Of a stretch of DNA of 64,000 nucleotides, positions 35,821-45,056 are shown piece after piece. The DNA comes from Pseudomonas sp. Q11 (GTDB lineage: Bacteria; Pseudomonadota; Gammaproteobacteria; Pseudomonadales; Pseudomonadaceae): the NCBI RefSeq assembly GCF_024494355.1, contig NZ_JAKNQY010000001.1, forward strand, positions 409,127 through 473,126, read 5' to 3'. A model generated the notes under the pieces. That model saw only the letters and a program-made list of their open reading frames with translations. It did no database searches and was not told the DNA's origin. Position numbers and translations under genes: made by a program. Numbering within the stretch: position 1 is the stretch's first letter; every line of letters begins with the position of its first letter.

Positions 35821-37026
35821 ATGTCAGAAGCTTACATTTGCGATGCTATCCGCACACCATTTGGCCGTTTTAATGGCGCCCTGTCATCGATTCGCACGGA
35901 CGACCTGGCAGCGTTGCCTATCGAAGCGTTAATCCGTCGTAACCCGACGCTGGACTGGAGCCAAATCGACGATGTGATCTATGGCTGCGCCAACCAGGCC
36001 GGTGAAGACAACCGCAACGTCGCCCGAATGGCGTCGCTGTTGGCCGGCCTGCCGATTTCGGTGCCTGGATCTACGCTCAATCGCCTGTGCGGCTCCGGCC
36101 TCGACGCAGTGGGCAGTGCCGCCCGAGCGCTGCGCTGTGGGGACGCACAGCTGATGATCGCCGGCGGTGTCGAAAGCATGAGCCGCTCTCCCTATGTGCT
36201 GGCCAAGGCGGAGCAAGCGTTTGCGCGTAACCAACAATTGGAAGATACCACCATAGGCTGGCGCCTGATCAACCCGAAAATGCAGTCGATGTACGGAGTC
36301 GACGCGCTGACACTGACCGCCGAGAACGTGGCGGAAGAGGAAGGCGTGTCGCGTGCGGACCAGGACGCCTTTGCCCTGCGCAGCCAGCAGCGCTGGCAAC
36401 GAGCCCAGGATTCTGGCTTCTTTGCCAACGAAGTTATCCCGGTGACAATCAAACAGCCGCGCAAGCCCGATCGGATCATTACCCTGGACGAGCATCCTCG
36501 CCCGCAAAGCGCTCTCGAAGGACTCAGTGGTTTGAGGGGTGTCATCAAGGAAGGAGGTACGGTGACAGCCGGTAACTCTTCGGGTATCAACGACGGTGCC
36601 TGCGCGCTGCTGATGGCCAGCCCCGACGCCGTTGACAAGCACGGGCTCACTCCGCGCGCCCGGGTAGTCGCCATGGCCACCGCGGGTGTCGCCCCCCGCC
36701 TCATGGGCATGGGCCCGGTACCTGCGGTGGAAAAAGTCATGCGCATGTCCGGCCTGCACATCGAACAGATGGACGTCATCGAGTTCAACGAAGCCTTCGC
36801 ATCACAAGCCATCGCCGTGTGTCGACGTCTGGGGTTGAGGGACGATGACCCGCGGGTCAACCCTAACGGGGGCGCGATTGCCATTGGTCATCCTCTGGGC
36901 GCGTCAGGTGCGCGACTGGTCACGACCGCCCTGAACCAACTGGACCACCAGCAAGGCCGCTATGGGCTTTGCAGCATGTGCGTTGGGGTAGGCCAAGGCG
37001 TGGCACTCATCATCGAGCGCCTCTGA
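35821..37026 (+). CDS. Thiolase, 3-oxoadipyl-CoA thiolase (PcaF)-like
   Basis: This 401-residue thiolase cleaves a 3-oxoacyl-CoA. The nucleophilic Cys is in NRLCGSGLDAVG (about 90), the acid/base His in GGAIAIGHPLGASGAR and the second Cys in GLCSMCVGVGQG. The N-terminal half (RTPFGRFNGALSSIRTDDLAALP and GCANQAGEDNRNVARMASLLAGLP) is very close to PcaF/PaaJ 3-oxoadipyl-CoA thiolases, more than to FadA. The ATG at 35821 has AAAGGAG at ideal spacing; a GTG at 35812 overlapping the previous stop is less likely. A C6 dicarboxyl 3-oxo substrate giving succinyl-CoA and acetyl-CoA is the natural prediction. Confidence 0.88.
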   Translation: MSEAYICDAIRTPFGRFNGALSSIRTDDLAALPIEALIRRNPTLDWSQIDDVIYGCANQAGEDNRNVARMASLLAGLPISVPGSTLNRLCGSGLDAVGSAARALRCGDAQLMIAGGVESMSRSPYVLAKAEQAFARNQQLEDTTIGWRLINPKMQSMYGVDALTLTAENVAEEEGVSRADQDAFALRSQQRWQRAQDSGFFANEVIPVTIKQPRKPDRIITLDEHPRPQSALEGLSGLRGVIKEGGTVTAGNSSGINDGACALLMASPDAVDKHGLTPRARVVAMATAGVAPRLMGMGPVPAVEKVMRMSGLHIEQMDVIEFNEAFASQAIAVCRRLGLRDDDPRVNPNGGAIAIGHPLGASGARLVTTALNQLDHQQGRYGLCSMCVGVGQGVALIIERL

Positions 37027-37150
37027 CCTGATACGGACGTCGTGAAATAAACGCAGGCGTAAACCCTGCAGCCAGGATGCCCGTTTCAGCCCGGCTGACA
37101 ACAGCGTTTGCAGTCGGGTTCATCGACCCACTCAGTCATAGGACAGGCAC

Positions 37151-37549
37151 ATGAGTCCTTATTTTGAAGCATCGATCAAGCCTCGCTTCAGCGAAACCGA
37201 TATGCGCGGACATATCAATAACACCGTGATCCCTGTCTGGCTGGCGGACGGACGTGCAGCGCTATTTCGTGAAGAACTAGGATCCCGGGTACCGACAATG
37301 GTCGTCAACCTGAACGTCGATTTCAGCCGTGAGCTTCACTGGGGATCGCTGGTTACAGTGCGAACCGCCGTCGAAAGAATCGGCAACAGTTCCGTCTGCT
37401 TCCTACAGGAGTTGTGGCAGAACGATCGGCCGTGTGTTCAGGCACGAACGACCATCGTGACTCTCGATATCGAGACGCGCAAACCGCTCCGCGTACCAGA
37501 CATCGAAAGAGCTTTGTTGACTCCGTACCTGACAAGCGCTGAGAAATAG
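37151..37549 (+). CDS. Hot-dog fold acyl-CoA thioesterase (FcbC-like)
   Basis: This 132-residue protein has the 4HBT hot-dog pattern. RFSETDMRGHINNTVIPVW near residue 14 holds the active-site Asp-x-x-GHINN turn, and the central strands DFSRELHWGSLVTVRTAVE are present. AGGA precedes the ATG. It lies 124 bp downstream of the thiolase on the same strand and probably ends the operon. Such thioesterases release CoA from stalled or dead-end acyl-CoA intermediates, so a housekeeping role for the pathway is plausible. Confidence 0.85.
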   Translation: MSPYFEASIKPRFSETDMRGHINNTVIPVWLADGRAALFREELGSRVPTMVVNLNVDFSRELHWGSLVTVRTAVERIGNSSVCFLQELWQNDRPCVQARTTIVTLDIETRKPLRVPDIERALLTPYLTSAEK

Positions 37550-37699
37550 GTTGGTCTGCACGTTGTCCCCTACTCTGCTCCTAATGCAACGCGGAAAACA
37601 TACGCGATCGAATAAACCTGGGCGCGGAAACGGTCCTCATTATTGACCCGGTTGCCCATCAAATTAGTTTAATGAACCGAATGCCCATCCGATGCTCAA

Positions 37700-37726
37700 G
37701 TCGTCGGCCAACTACAGGCCGACGAC
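37700..37726. terminator. Bidirectional terminator-like hairpin
   Basis: GTCGTCGGCC (37700-37709) and GGCCGACGAC (37717-37726) form a perfect 10-bp stem with a 7-nt loop. It lies between the convergent thioesterase and VOC genes, so it could stop transcription from both sides, although T-runs are weak. Confidence 0.5.
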
Positions 37727-37742
37727 CTAGGCATTATTCGGC

Positions 37743-38150
37743 TTATTTCCCGCCCTCGCAGTTGACCATCCAGGCAATCCCGAAACGGTCTTCAAACATG
37801 GCGAAGCGCTCCGCCCAAAAGGTCTTCGCCAAGGGCATCTGTACGTTGCCACCCGCACTCAAGCCGTTGAACAGCCGCTCGGCCTCCTCCACGCTGTCGA
37901 CGTTGAGGGAAACCGAAACGCCTTGCGGCTGGCGATACGGCTGGCCTGGCGGGCAATCGGAAGCCATCAGGCTGAAATTGCCCACGGTCAGGCAGGTGTG
38001 CATGATCAGGTCGGCGTCCTTGGGCATGCCGACGTCCTCCGGCGCCTCGGCAAAGGACATGGAAAACAGCTCGCCGCCAAGTACCTCCTTGTACAACGCA
38101 AAGGCTTCCTTGCAGCGGCCGTTGAAGGTCAGGTAAGGGATGATTTTCAT
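37743..38150 (-). CDS. VOC family protein (PhnB/glyoxalase-like)
   Basis: This 135-residue protein has the betaalphabetabetabeta VOC layout of PhnB-type 'DNA-binding 3-demethylubiquinone' proteins. It starts MKIIPYLTFNGRCKEAFALYKEVLGG and ends WAERFAMFEDRFGIAWMVN. The biological role is unclear; family members are often called VOC or PhnB proteins. The ATG at 38150 has GGAG upstream and gives the standard N-terminus; an upstream in-frame ATG at 38177 overlaps the YciI gene. It is paired with the YciI-like protein, a common combination in Pseudomonas. Confidence 0.85.
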   Translation of the reverse strand: MKIIPYLTFNGRCKEAFALYKEVLGGELFSMSFAEAPEDVGMPKDADLIMHTCLTVGNFSLMASDCPPGQPYRQPQGVSVSLNVDSVEEAERLFNGLSAGGNVQMPLAKTFWAERFAMFEDRFGIAWMVNCEGGK

Positions 38151-38173
38151 GCTCGCAACTCCAGTAGTCGGCT

Positions 38174-38599
38174 TCACGATTGATTGGACAACTGCGCCCG
38201 CAGACGCTCTTCCTGCTCGCGCAACTCGGGGGTAAAGCTCTCGCCAAAATCCTCGGCTTCGAAGATCTGGCGGATCTCGATTTCACTGTCACTGATCATC
38301 GGGTTCGGGCAGCGTTTGACCCAGTCGATGGCTTCCTGCAGCGACTGGACCTGGAAGATCCAGAAGCCGGCAATCAATTCCCTGGTTTGCGCAAAAGGCC
38401 CCTCGACGACGGTCCGGTTCTTGCCGGAAAACTGCACGCGCACACCCTTGGCACTGGGATGCAGCCCTTCCCCGGCGAGCATCACCCCGGCCTTGAGCAA
38501 TTCTTCATTGTAGGCGCCCATGGCGGCGAGCAATTCTTCGCTGGGCATCTGTCCGGCTTCCGATTCCGGGCTGGCTTTGACGATCACCATAAATCGCAT
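38174..38599 (-). CDS. YciI family (YCII-related) protein
   Basis: This 141-residue protein has the ferredoxin-like YCII domain. MRFMVIVKASPESEAG leads into a helix and the second half has VVEGPFAQTRELIAGFWIFQV. Members of the DGPF/YCII type are small proteins of uncertain function, sometimes linked to anti-sigma or stress genes. GGAG sits just before the ATG. It lies 23 bp upstream of the VOC gene start and is almost surely co-transcribed with it. No further role can be read. Confidence 0.85.
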   Translation of the reverse strand: MRFMVIVKASPESEAGQMPSEELLAAMGAYNEELLKAGVMLAGEGLHPSAKGVRVQFSGKNRTVVEGPFAQTRELIAGFWIFQVQSLQEAIDWVKRCPNPMISDSEIEIRQIFEAEDFGESFTPELREQEERLRAQLSNQS

Positions 38600-38808
38600 G
38601 CGCTTATCTCCTGAGAGTGGATGGATTAAGCCGCCCTTGTGGTGGCTCTACGGACTAATCGAATGGCAAGGGTCGAAATCGACAGCCTGACGCAATTATT
38701 TTTTTGGCAGGCCGTTGCGGCTTCAGCCATGGATCACTCGGACCAACGGCGCAGCCTTTCACACCATCCGAATGAACACCGCAAACCGCAGAACCTCTGA
38801 AACAGCCG

Positions 38809-39753
38809 TCAAGCCCGGCGATAGGCGCTGGGCGTGACGCCCACCTCGCGGCGAAATACCTGGGAAAAATGGCTGGGGCTCGAGTAGCCGACTTCCAATC
38901 CGACATCGATGATACTTCGGTCCGTCTCCAGCAGCAGATGCCGGGCCCGGCTCATGCGCAGGCGGATGAAGTACTGCGAGGGTGAAAGCCCGGTGGCGCG
39001 CTTGAACATGCGGCTGAAGTGGTACTCGCTCAGTTGCGCAACCCGCGCAAGATTCGCGAGGCTGAAATCTGCGCCCAGCCCCTCGGTCATTGCCTCGATG
39101 ACGCGGCGCAGTTTGTAGGCCTGCAACGCGTTGTTGCGCCGGGCACTGCGGTTGGGGTCAAGGTAGCGCCGCACCAAGTGCACGGCCAGCGCCTGAGCCA
39201 GGCTGTGGGCAAACAAGGGGCTGGGCTGGCGCTCGTCGATGAGCTCCTGGCGCAGTTGCTCCAACAGGAAACTGATTCGGTCATCCCGGGCACCGGAAAC
39301 ATCGAGGAAGGTGACCGGGTCGGCGTGCTCGCCCAGTACCTCGCGCGCGGCTTGATCAATCAATGGCAGGCCGAGATACAGGTGCAACACCTCGAAAGTG
39401 TCACAGCCTTGGGTCTGCCAGCGCATCTCGTAGGGCTCGCCAGTGTTGGTGAGAAAGAAGTCGCCGGTCTTGACGTCGGACGCGACCCATTCCCCACCCA
39501 GAACGCGCTCCTCGACCCGAGCCGCGCCCGCCAGCACCCACACCAGCAGAGGCTCGACCACAGCGGGCACCAGGATGGGCTTGGCGATGCTGTGATGGCT
39601 GAATCGCAACATCACCACGTCCCGCATCTGCGGGCGCGGCGGTAATGTCCGCGGCGTTCCCGGCAAATAGTGCAGCATCGATTCGCCCGTGATGCGTTGA
39701 GCATCGCTGGCTGCGAGGTTTTGCGGATCGGGTTGGTGCACAGAATGCTCCAT
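38809..39753 (-). CDS. AraC family transcriptional regulator (cupin-type sensor domain)
   Basis: This 314-residue regulator has an N-terminal cupin-type sensing domain (about 30-190). The C-terminal AraC double helix-turn-helix is about 210-310, with SLANLARVAQLSEYHFSRMFKRATGLSPSQYF and SIIDVGLEVGYSSPSHFSQVFRREVGVTPSAYRR. I choose the ATG at 39753 (MEHSVHQPD), with AGAGGG upstream; the frame stays open to 39861. It is divergent from the SDR at 39997 with 243 bp between, a typical activator-target pair. The inverted repeat TGTTGG-N9-CCAACA at 39851-39871 in that gap may be its site, but this is uncertain. Confidence 0.87.
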   Translation of the reverse strand: MEHSVHQPDPQNLAASDAQRITGESMLHYLPGTPRTLPPRPQMRDVVMLRFSHHSIAKPILVPAVVEPLLVWVLAGAARVEERVLGGEWVASDVKTGDFFLTNTGEPYEMRWQTQGCDTFEVLHLYLGLPLIDQAAREVLGEHADPVTFLDVSGARDDRISFLLEQLRQELIDERQPSPLFAHSLAQALAVHLVRRYLDPNRSARRNNALQAYKLRRVIEAMTEGLGADFSLANLARVAQLSEYHFSRMFKRATGLSPSQYFIRLRMSRARHLLLETDRSIIDVGLEVGYSSPSHFSQVFRREVGVTPSAYRRA

Positions 39754-39996
39754 CGACAAAGCCCTCTGACGAGGGCTGGTGTCGATAGGATAACGCGGCG
39801 GCGGCCATGAGCAAGGTCGCGGGACAGACCGGGTGCGCCTGGGTCTCGCATGTTGGAGCAAAACCCCAACAGTCCAGGCAAGCCTGCGAAAGCCCGAACA
39901 TGCACGTTGAGAGACAGTGAAGCCGTCGATAACGACAGCGCCTCACGGGCGCCGGGCCGGCGAATGTCTCCTCGGCTCGCAACGCAGGAGAGCATC

Positions 39997-40761
39997 ATGA
40001 CTGATATCACCTACCGCATTCCCCACGAAGTCGCCGGCAAAGTCGCGCTGGTCACCGGCGCGGCCAGTGGCATCGGCAAAGCCATCGTACTGTTACTGCA
40101 TGCTCGTGGCGCCAAGGTCGTTGCTGAAGACCTGAACCCCACCGTCGAAGAGCTCGCCCGCCCCGGGCTGGTGCCGCTGGTGGCGGACATCAGCGAAGAC
40201 GCAGCCGCCGAGCGCGCGGTCGGCCTGGCCGTCGAGCAGTTCGGTCGGCTGGACATCCTGGTTAACAACGCCGGGATCATCATCAACAAGCTTGTCATCG
40301 ACATGACCCGCGAAGACTGGGAGCGCATTCAGGCAGTCAACGCCACTGCGGCCTTCTTGCATTGCCGCGAGGCGGTGAAGGCGATGATGCCCAACAGATC
40401 CGGGGCAATCGTCAACATCGCCTCTTACGCATCCTACTTCGCCTTTCCAACGATCGCTGCCTACACCGCGTCCAAGGGCGCGCTGGCCCAGTTGACCCGC
40501 ACGCTGGCGCTCGAAGTGATCGAGCATGGCATCCGCGTCAATGCCATCGGCGTCGGCGATGTGGTGACCAACATCCTCAATGACGTGGTCGACGACGGCC
40601 CCGGTTTTCTGGCCAAACACGGCGAAGCGGCACCGATCGGCCGCGCTGCGCAACCGGAAGAAATTGCCGAAATCGTCGCCTTCCTCGCCTCGGACCGCGC
40701 GAGTTTCATGGTCGGCTCGGTGGTTATGGCCGATGGCGGCATGACCGTAACCGCGGGCTGA
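39997..40761 (+). CDS. Short-chain dehydrogenase/reductase (SDR)
   Basis: This 254-residue Rossmann enzyme oxidises or reduces an alcohol/carbonyl with NAD(P). It has the cofactor motif TGAASGIGK (about 20-28), the NNAG stretch, the catalytic Ser region NIASYASYFAF and the YTASKGA catalytic Tyr-Lys. It has a standard C-terminal MADGGMTVTAG. AGGAG lies before the ATG at 39997; the frame open further upstream is discarded. It is the probable target of the divergent AraC regulator. The substrate is unknown. Confidence 0.88.
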   Translation: MTDITYRIPHEVAGKVALVTGAASGIGKAIVLLLHARGAKVVAEDLNPTVEELARPGLVPLVADISEDAAAERAVGLAVEQFGRLDILVNNAGIIINKLVIDMTREDWERIQAVNATAAFLHCREAVKAMMPNRSGAIVNIASYASYFAFPTIAAYTASKGALAQLTRTLALEVIEHGIRVNAIGVGDVVTNILNDVVDDGPGFLAKHGEAAPIGRAAQPEEIAEIVAFLASDRASFMVGSVVMADGGMTVTAG

Positions 40762-40863
40762 TCGCACAGCAGAAGGGGAATGGGAATAGGAAATGCAACG
40801 TACTCAACCGACTATCGCCCGTCCCCCCTACGCCGCCATGTGGATTACCGCATCGCAAGTGAC

Positions 40864-40896
40864 AGAGCAACCCGGCTCTTTTTGGCTGGGTGCTCT
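40864..40896. terminator. Possible terminator between convergent genes
   Basis: AGAGCA-(A)-CCC pairs with GGG-TGCTCT across a loop containing CTCTTTTT, a stem with one bulge. It lies between the SDR stop codon and the convergent sigma-54 activator stop codon. Strength is uncertain. Confidence 0.3.
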
Positions 40897-40978
40897 CGTC
40901 TCGCCAGCTTAAGAATGCATAAAACCAGCATCGGGCGGCGACTGGACGTCCGTTTCACCGTCAGCGTTGCGCCACCGG

Positions 40979-42970
40979 CTAGGCACGGAACGCATCAACC
41001 TTGAGTCCATACCGACTCATCTTGTTGTACAACCCACCACGCGACACATTCAGCCGTTGAGCAGCCAGGCGGATGTTTCCGCGCGTGTCTGTGAGGGCGG
41101 CGATGATTGCATTCATTTCATGGGTGCCAAGGTCCGGAGCCGTCCGCGGCTCAGGGGCGCTTCCCCACGTCGATGGTCGCCCTCGCTGCCTGATCTCCAG
41201 CGCAAGATCGCTCGGCTCGATCAGCTCGCCCATCGCCAGGTTGGTCGCCCGCTCAATGACATTTTCCAGCTCGCGAACATTGCCCGGCCAATGATAGGCG
41301 CCAAGCATATCCAGCGCCCCGGCTGAAAGGTCCTGCGTCGACTTGCGTAGCGACCGGGCACAACGCGCGAGAAAATGCCGCGCCAGCAACGGCACGTCCT
41401 CGCGGCGCATCCGCAGTGGCGGCACGGTCAGGTTCAGGACGTTGAGCCGGTAATAAAGGTCCTCACGAAAGGCGCCCTCAGCCACCGCCTGGCTCAGGTT
41501 GCGGTGAGTGGCGGCGATGATACGAACGTTGACCCGCAGCGATTTTTTCGCCCCCACTCGGGTGACCTCGCCTTCCTGCAGGACGCGCAGCAAGCTGACC
41601 TGCGCATCAAAGGACATGTCACCGATTTCGTCGAGGAAGATCGTCCCGCCATCGGCCAATTCGAACTTGCCTGCCGAGCCACCGCGCGCCGATCCGGTGA
41701 AAGCGCCTTCGACATGACCGAACAGTTCGCTCTGCACCAGGTCACGGGGAATGGCCCCGCAATTGACCGCCACAAAAGGACCGCCACAACGGTCGCTGGC
41801 ATTATGGATCGCCTGGGCGAACAGCTCCTTGCCCGTGCCGCTCTCGCCGAGGATCAGCGTGGTCGAGTCACTGCGGCTGGCAATCCGCGCCAGGTGCATT
41901 GCACCCTGAATCGCCTGTGAACGGCCCAGGATGGTTTCGAAGGTGTAGCTGGCCTGGGTGCCAATGATCCGCCGGGTGATTTCCCGGATGCGGCGGTTTT
42001 CGCGCAACGAAACGATCCGCCCGCCTTGCTCCAGCGGGCAGACCGACACCAGGCATGCCAGATGGCTGCGGTCGTGCAGTTCAAAGGTGCAATCCAGATC
42101 CCGCACCCCTTCCCCGCCCCCAAACAAAACTGCATCGGTCAATTCGCTCTCCCCCAGGCTCTTAAAGGGACTGCCGAGCAGGTCACGGCCCACGCGGAAC
42201 AACTGCCGGGCGTAATGGTTGAGCGCCTTGATGCAGCCCTGCTCATCCAAGACCACCAAGCCTTCGTTGAGCACCTCGAGGACTGTTTGTTGTTCTTCCA
42301 GCAAGGCTTGCAGCGCCATCTGCCTCGAGACCGCCTCGGCCGCGGCCTGGACGGTGCCCAACGTATGGAAATGAAACCAGCCTGGCTCTGCCGTCAAGGT
42401 CAACATGCCCAGCGTCCGCCCCCGGGTATCCCGGATAGGCGCGGCGGCGCAATGCATGCGGCGCTGGCGCAGGCCAAGCCCGAAGTTCTCCTCGGCCAGC
42501 ACATACACCAAACGGTCTTCGACGATCGCCAGCCCGGTGCAATTGGTGCCCTGTACCGACTCCAGCAGGCGACTGCCTATGGGGGTGAGGTCCAGGCCAC
42601 AAAAATACAAAGTCGTGCCTTGGGTATCGGTCAAATTGATATGGCCCTTGGGGTTGTAGGCGAGCAAACCGCGCATGACTTGCGCCGCTGCGGCGATCAG
42701 CACCCGGTTGGCTGCCAGTGTCGCGGCGAGGTCGTCGGGCGCGACAAAACGGTACTCACCGTCTTCTGGATCAAGGCCGGCATGGACGCTGCGCAACCAG
42801 GACGCCCAAATCACCCGCCGGATCCCGGCAGGCCGTTCGATAGCCCCCTGCAAGCACGCTCGCCAGGCCTCATCCAGCACAGTGCTGGGCCCTTCGTTCA
42901 ATGACGCAGGGCCAAGCGCGGTGAGGTAATCGCGGTCTTCGGCGCTCAAGGCTGCAGGTTGCTGATTCAT
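40979..42970 (-). CDS. Sigma-54-dependent activator (AcoR-like)
   Basis: This 663-residue enhancer-binding protein has an N-terminal GAF-type sensor (about 50-230), a PAS-like region (about 240-330) and a sigma-54 AAA+ domain (about 345-570). It ends in a Fis-type helix-turn-helix ([25 protein letters not shown]). Walker A (GESGTGKE) and Walker B ([12 protein letters not shown]) are intact. The sigma-54-contact loop reads GAFTGS rather than the consensus GAFTGA. The ATG at 42970 is chosen; an in-frame ATG lies 42 bases upstream. It diverges from the oxidoreductase operon, whose promoter is a sigma-54 type with a large dyad upstream, so it very likely activates that operon in response to its substrate. 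Confidence 0.9.
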   Translation of the reverse strand: MNQQPAALSAEDRDYLTALGPASLNEGPSTVLDEAWRACLQGAIERPAGIRRVIWASWLRSVHAGLDPEDGEYRFVAPDDLAATLAANRVLIAAAAQVMRGLLAYNPKGHINLTDTQGTTLYFCGLDLTPIGSRLLESVQGTNCTGLAIVEDRLVYVLAEENFGLGLRQRRMHCAAAPIRDTRGRTLGMLTLTAEPGWFHFHTLGTVQAAAEAVSRQMALQALLEEQQTVLEVLNEGLVVLDEQGCIKALNHYARQLFRVGRDLLGSPFKSLGESELTDAVLFGGGEGVRDLDCTFELHDRSHLACLVSVCPLEQGGRIVSLRENRRIREITRRIIGTQASYTFETILGRSQAIQGAMHLARIASRSDSTTLILGESGTGKELFAQAIHNASDRCGGPFVAVNCGAIPRDLVQSELFGHVEGAFTGSARGGSAGKFELADGGTIFLDEIGDMSFDAQVSLLRVLQEGEVTRVGAKKSLRVNVRIIAATHRNLSQAVAEGAFREDLYYRLNVLNLTVPPLRMRREDVPLLARHFLARCARSLRKSTQDLSAGALDMLGAYHWPGNVRELENVIERATNLAMGELIEPSDLALEIRQRGRPSTWGSAPEPRTAPDLGTHEMNAIIAALTDTRGNIRLAAQRLNVSRGGLYNKMSRYGLKVDAFRA

Positions 42971-42980
42971 TATTCGGCCA

Positions 42981-43028
42981 TGTTCATATTTTCGACATGT
43001 CAGTATAGACATGTAATCAAAATGAACA
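42981..43028. promoter_or_regulatory. Candidate upstream activator site of the sigma-54 regulator
   Basis: Two inverted repeats share exactly the same centre (43004.5): inner ACATGTC-N6-GACATGT (42995-43014) and outer TGTTCAT/ATGAACA (42981-42987 and 43022-43028). Over the full 48 bp, 17 of 24 pairs match. It is about 77 bp upstream of the -24 element, the classic enhancer distance, and 10 bp upstream of the activator's own start codon. Confidence 0.6.
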
Positions 43029-43079
43029 TAAATGCAAACGACAAAGAATAAAATCTGTTTAATATCAATTAGTTAATTA

Positions 43080-43096
43080 TTGGCACAGCGCTTGCT
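43080..43096 (+). promoter_or_regulatory. Sigma-54 (-24/-12) promoter
   Basis: TTGGCACAGCGCTTGCT matches TTGGCAC-N4-TTGCW with the GG and GC dinucleotides 10 bp apart. It lies 65 bp before the start codon of the divergent oxidoreductase gene, beside a gene for a sigma-54 activator. This is strong contextual support. Confidence 0.8.
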
Positions 43097-43161
43097 CCCT
43101 GCTTGAACAGACGAGGACATTCTTAGCGCCAAGTCGTAAAAACAATAAGGGAGTCATGTTC

Positions 43162-44184
43162 ATGAGCACATCCAGGATCATCCGCCTTGGCCTCATCGGC
43201 GCTGGCCGCATGGGCAGTTTTCACGGCCTGAGCGCCGCCCGGCACATCCCCGGCGCGTGCCTCGCCGCCATCGCCGACCCTACCCCCGGCCAGGCCGCGC
43301 GCCTGGCGGCAGAACTGGACGTGCAGAAGGTCTACACCGACCCACAGCAATTGCTGGATGACCCGGACATCGACGCCGTGCTGATTGCCGCCCCGGCGCG
43401 CAGCCATGCCGAACTGGTGATCAGTGCGGCCCAGGCCGGCAAAGGTGTGTTCTGTGAAAAACCGATGGCTATCACCCTGGACGAAGCGGACCGCGCCATC
43501 GCTGCCGCTGCCGATGCACGGGTGACGCTGCAAGTGGGCTTCAATCGCCGCTTTGCCAGAAGTTTCCGCACCGCTCATCTGGACGTGGTTGCCGGTCGGA
43601 TCGGTACGCCACAACTGCTGCGCTCGCTAACGCGTGATCCAGCGCTGAACAACCCGGCCGCATCGCCACAATGGGTGATCTTCCTCGAAACCCTGATTCA
43701 TGACTTCGACACCTTGCGCTACCTGAATCCGGGTGCCGAGGCCGTTGAAGTGTTTGTGATGGCCGATGCCCTGATCGCACCGGCCTACAAGGACAAGGGA
43801 TTTCTCGACACGGCGGTGGTCACGATCCGTTTCGACAACGGGGCCATCGCCACAGCCGAGGCGAATTTCCAAGCCGTGTATGGCTACGATGTCCGGGGCG
43901 AAGTGTTCGGCAGCGCGGGCATGCTGACCATGGGCAACGTCAACGACTCTGACTTGCTGCGGTACCTGGCCAATGGGGTCCAGGCCGACACCCAGCGCAT
44001 GGACACCGACCTGCTGCGTGATGCCTATGTGGCTGAGCTCAACCACTTCGTCAGTTGCGTGCGCAGCGGTGAAAAACCTCTGGCCAGCGGTGAAGACGCC
44101 CGGGCGGCGCTGGCGATTGCCCGTGCCTGTATCGAATCCTTTCAGCAGGGCAAAACGGTGCGTGTGCAAGGAGCTCTGTCATGA
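43162..44184 (+). CDS. Gfo/Idh/MocA family oxidoreductase (inositol 2-dehydrogenase-like)
   Basis: This 340-residue NAD(P)-dependent enzyme likely oxidises a polyol or sugar such as myo-inositol. It has the Rossmann fingerprint GLIGAGRMGSFHG (about 9-21), the EKPMAIT motif with the catalytic Lys (about 96-100) and the LETLIHDFDTLRYL segment. The His-Asp of HDFD is the usual active-site pair in inositol dehydrogenases. GGGAG sits 8 bases before the ATG at 43162 and only 2 bases before the ATG at 43156, so 43162 is chosen. It is the first gene downstream of the sigma-54 promoter. The substrate is inferred from family. Confidence 0.85.
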   Translation: MSTSRIIRLGLIGAGRMGSFHGLSAARHIPGACLAAIADPTPGQAARLAAELDVQKVYTDPQQLLDDPDIDAVLIAAPARSHAELVISAAQAGKGVFCEKPMAITLDEADRAIAAAADARVTLQVGFNRRFARSFRTAHLDVVAGRIGTPQLLRSLTRDPALNNPAASPQWVIFLETLIHDFDTLRYLNPGAEAVEVFVMADALIAPAYKDKGFLDTAVVTIRFDNGAIATAEANFQAVYGYDVRGEVFGSAGMLTMGNVNDSDLLRYLANGVQADTQRMDTDLLRDAYVAELNHFVSCVRSGEKPLASGEDARAALAIARACIESFQQGKTVRVQGALS

Positions 44185-44972
44185 GTTTCACACCGTTCAA
44201 ACTGGCGATCAGCGCCGAGATGGTCTTTCTCGACCTGCCCTTTACCGAGCGAGTCAAACGCATCCATGCGCTGGGCTTCAGCGTCGAGATATGGAACTGG
44301 ACGAGCAAAGACATCCAGGCCCTTGTCGCGACCGGCGCGGATTTCACCTCCATGACCGGCTACATCTCGGGCAATCTGACCGACCCCGAGGATATCCGGC
44401 AACTGCTCGACAGCGCCCAGGAGTCTTTAACCGTCGCAGCCCAGTTGGGTTGCCCGAGCCTGAACCTGCATGGCACCGGCCTGGGTGATCAGGGCTTGCC
44501 GGTCAAACCCGTGGCCCAGACCACTGGCCGCATGTGGTTGAGCGCCTGCAAGACGCTGGAAAAAATAGCCCGCCTGGGCGAGGACGCGGGCCGGGTATTC
44601 CTGCTGGAAAACCTCAACATTGAAGTCGACCATCCGGGCACGCCGTTCGCCCGCGCTGACGACACCCTGGCGCTGATCGAGGCCGTGGGCAGCCCGCACC
44701 TGAAGATGAACCTGGACCTCTATCACGCCCAGATCGGCGAAGGAAACCTGATCGAACTGATCCAGCGCGCCGGCAGCGCCATCGGCGAAATCCAGGTCGC
44801 TGACGTTCCGGGCCGCATGGAGCCCGGCACCGGTGAGATCCATTACCCCGCCATTGCCAGGGCCCTGTTCGGTATGGGATACAGCGGTGTCGTCGGCCTC
44901 GAAGGCTGGGCCAGCGGTGACAGCGAAGTCGCGCTTGAGCGTTTCAGGCAGGCCTTCACGCTTGATGGATGA
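44181..44972 (+). CDS. TIM-barrel isomerase (hydroxypyruvate isomerase/inosose-type)
   Basis: This 263-residue TIM-barrel protein resembles the hydroxypyruvate isomerase/sugar-phosphate isomerase-epimerase (AP endonuclease 2) family. Metal-binding candidates include the Glu in LLENLN, the His and Asp in NLDLYHAQI, and IQVADVPGRMEPGTGEI at about 210-226. That last segment is very close to Hyi-type enzymes. It overlaps the oxidoreductase gene by ATGA with GGAG upstream, so the two are coupled. Together they would convert the oxidised polyol to the next intermediate. The exact reaction is not fixed. Confidence 0.82.
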   Translation: MSFTPFKLAISAEMVFLDLPFTERVKRIHALGFSVEIWNWTSKDIQALVATGADFTSMTGYISGNLTDPEDIRQLLDSAQESLTVAAQLGCPSLNLHGTGLGDQGLPVKPVAQTTGRMWLSACKTLEKIARLGEDAGRVFLLENLNIEVDHPGTPFARADDTLALIEAVGSPHLKMNLDLYHAQIGEGNLIELIQRAGSAIGEIQVADVPGRMEPGTGEIHYPAIARALFGMGYSGVVGLEGWASGDSEVALERFRQAFTLDG

Positions 44973-45056
44973 AGCCGGCACTGGATTCATTAGAACCCGC
45001 GGCAAATTTTCATTTCTTGATGACGTTCAACTCATAACAACAAAAGGAAAACCATC

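Noticed and set aside
37672..38136. 154-residue open frame on the plus strand
   Set aside because: Antisense to the VOC gene, which has the expected length and start.
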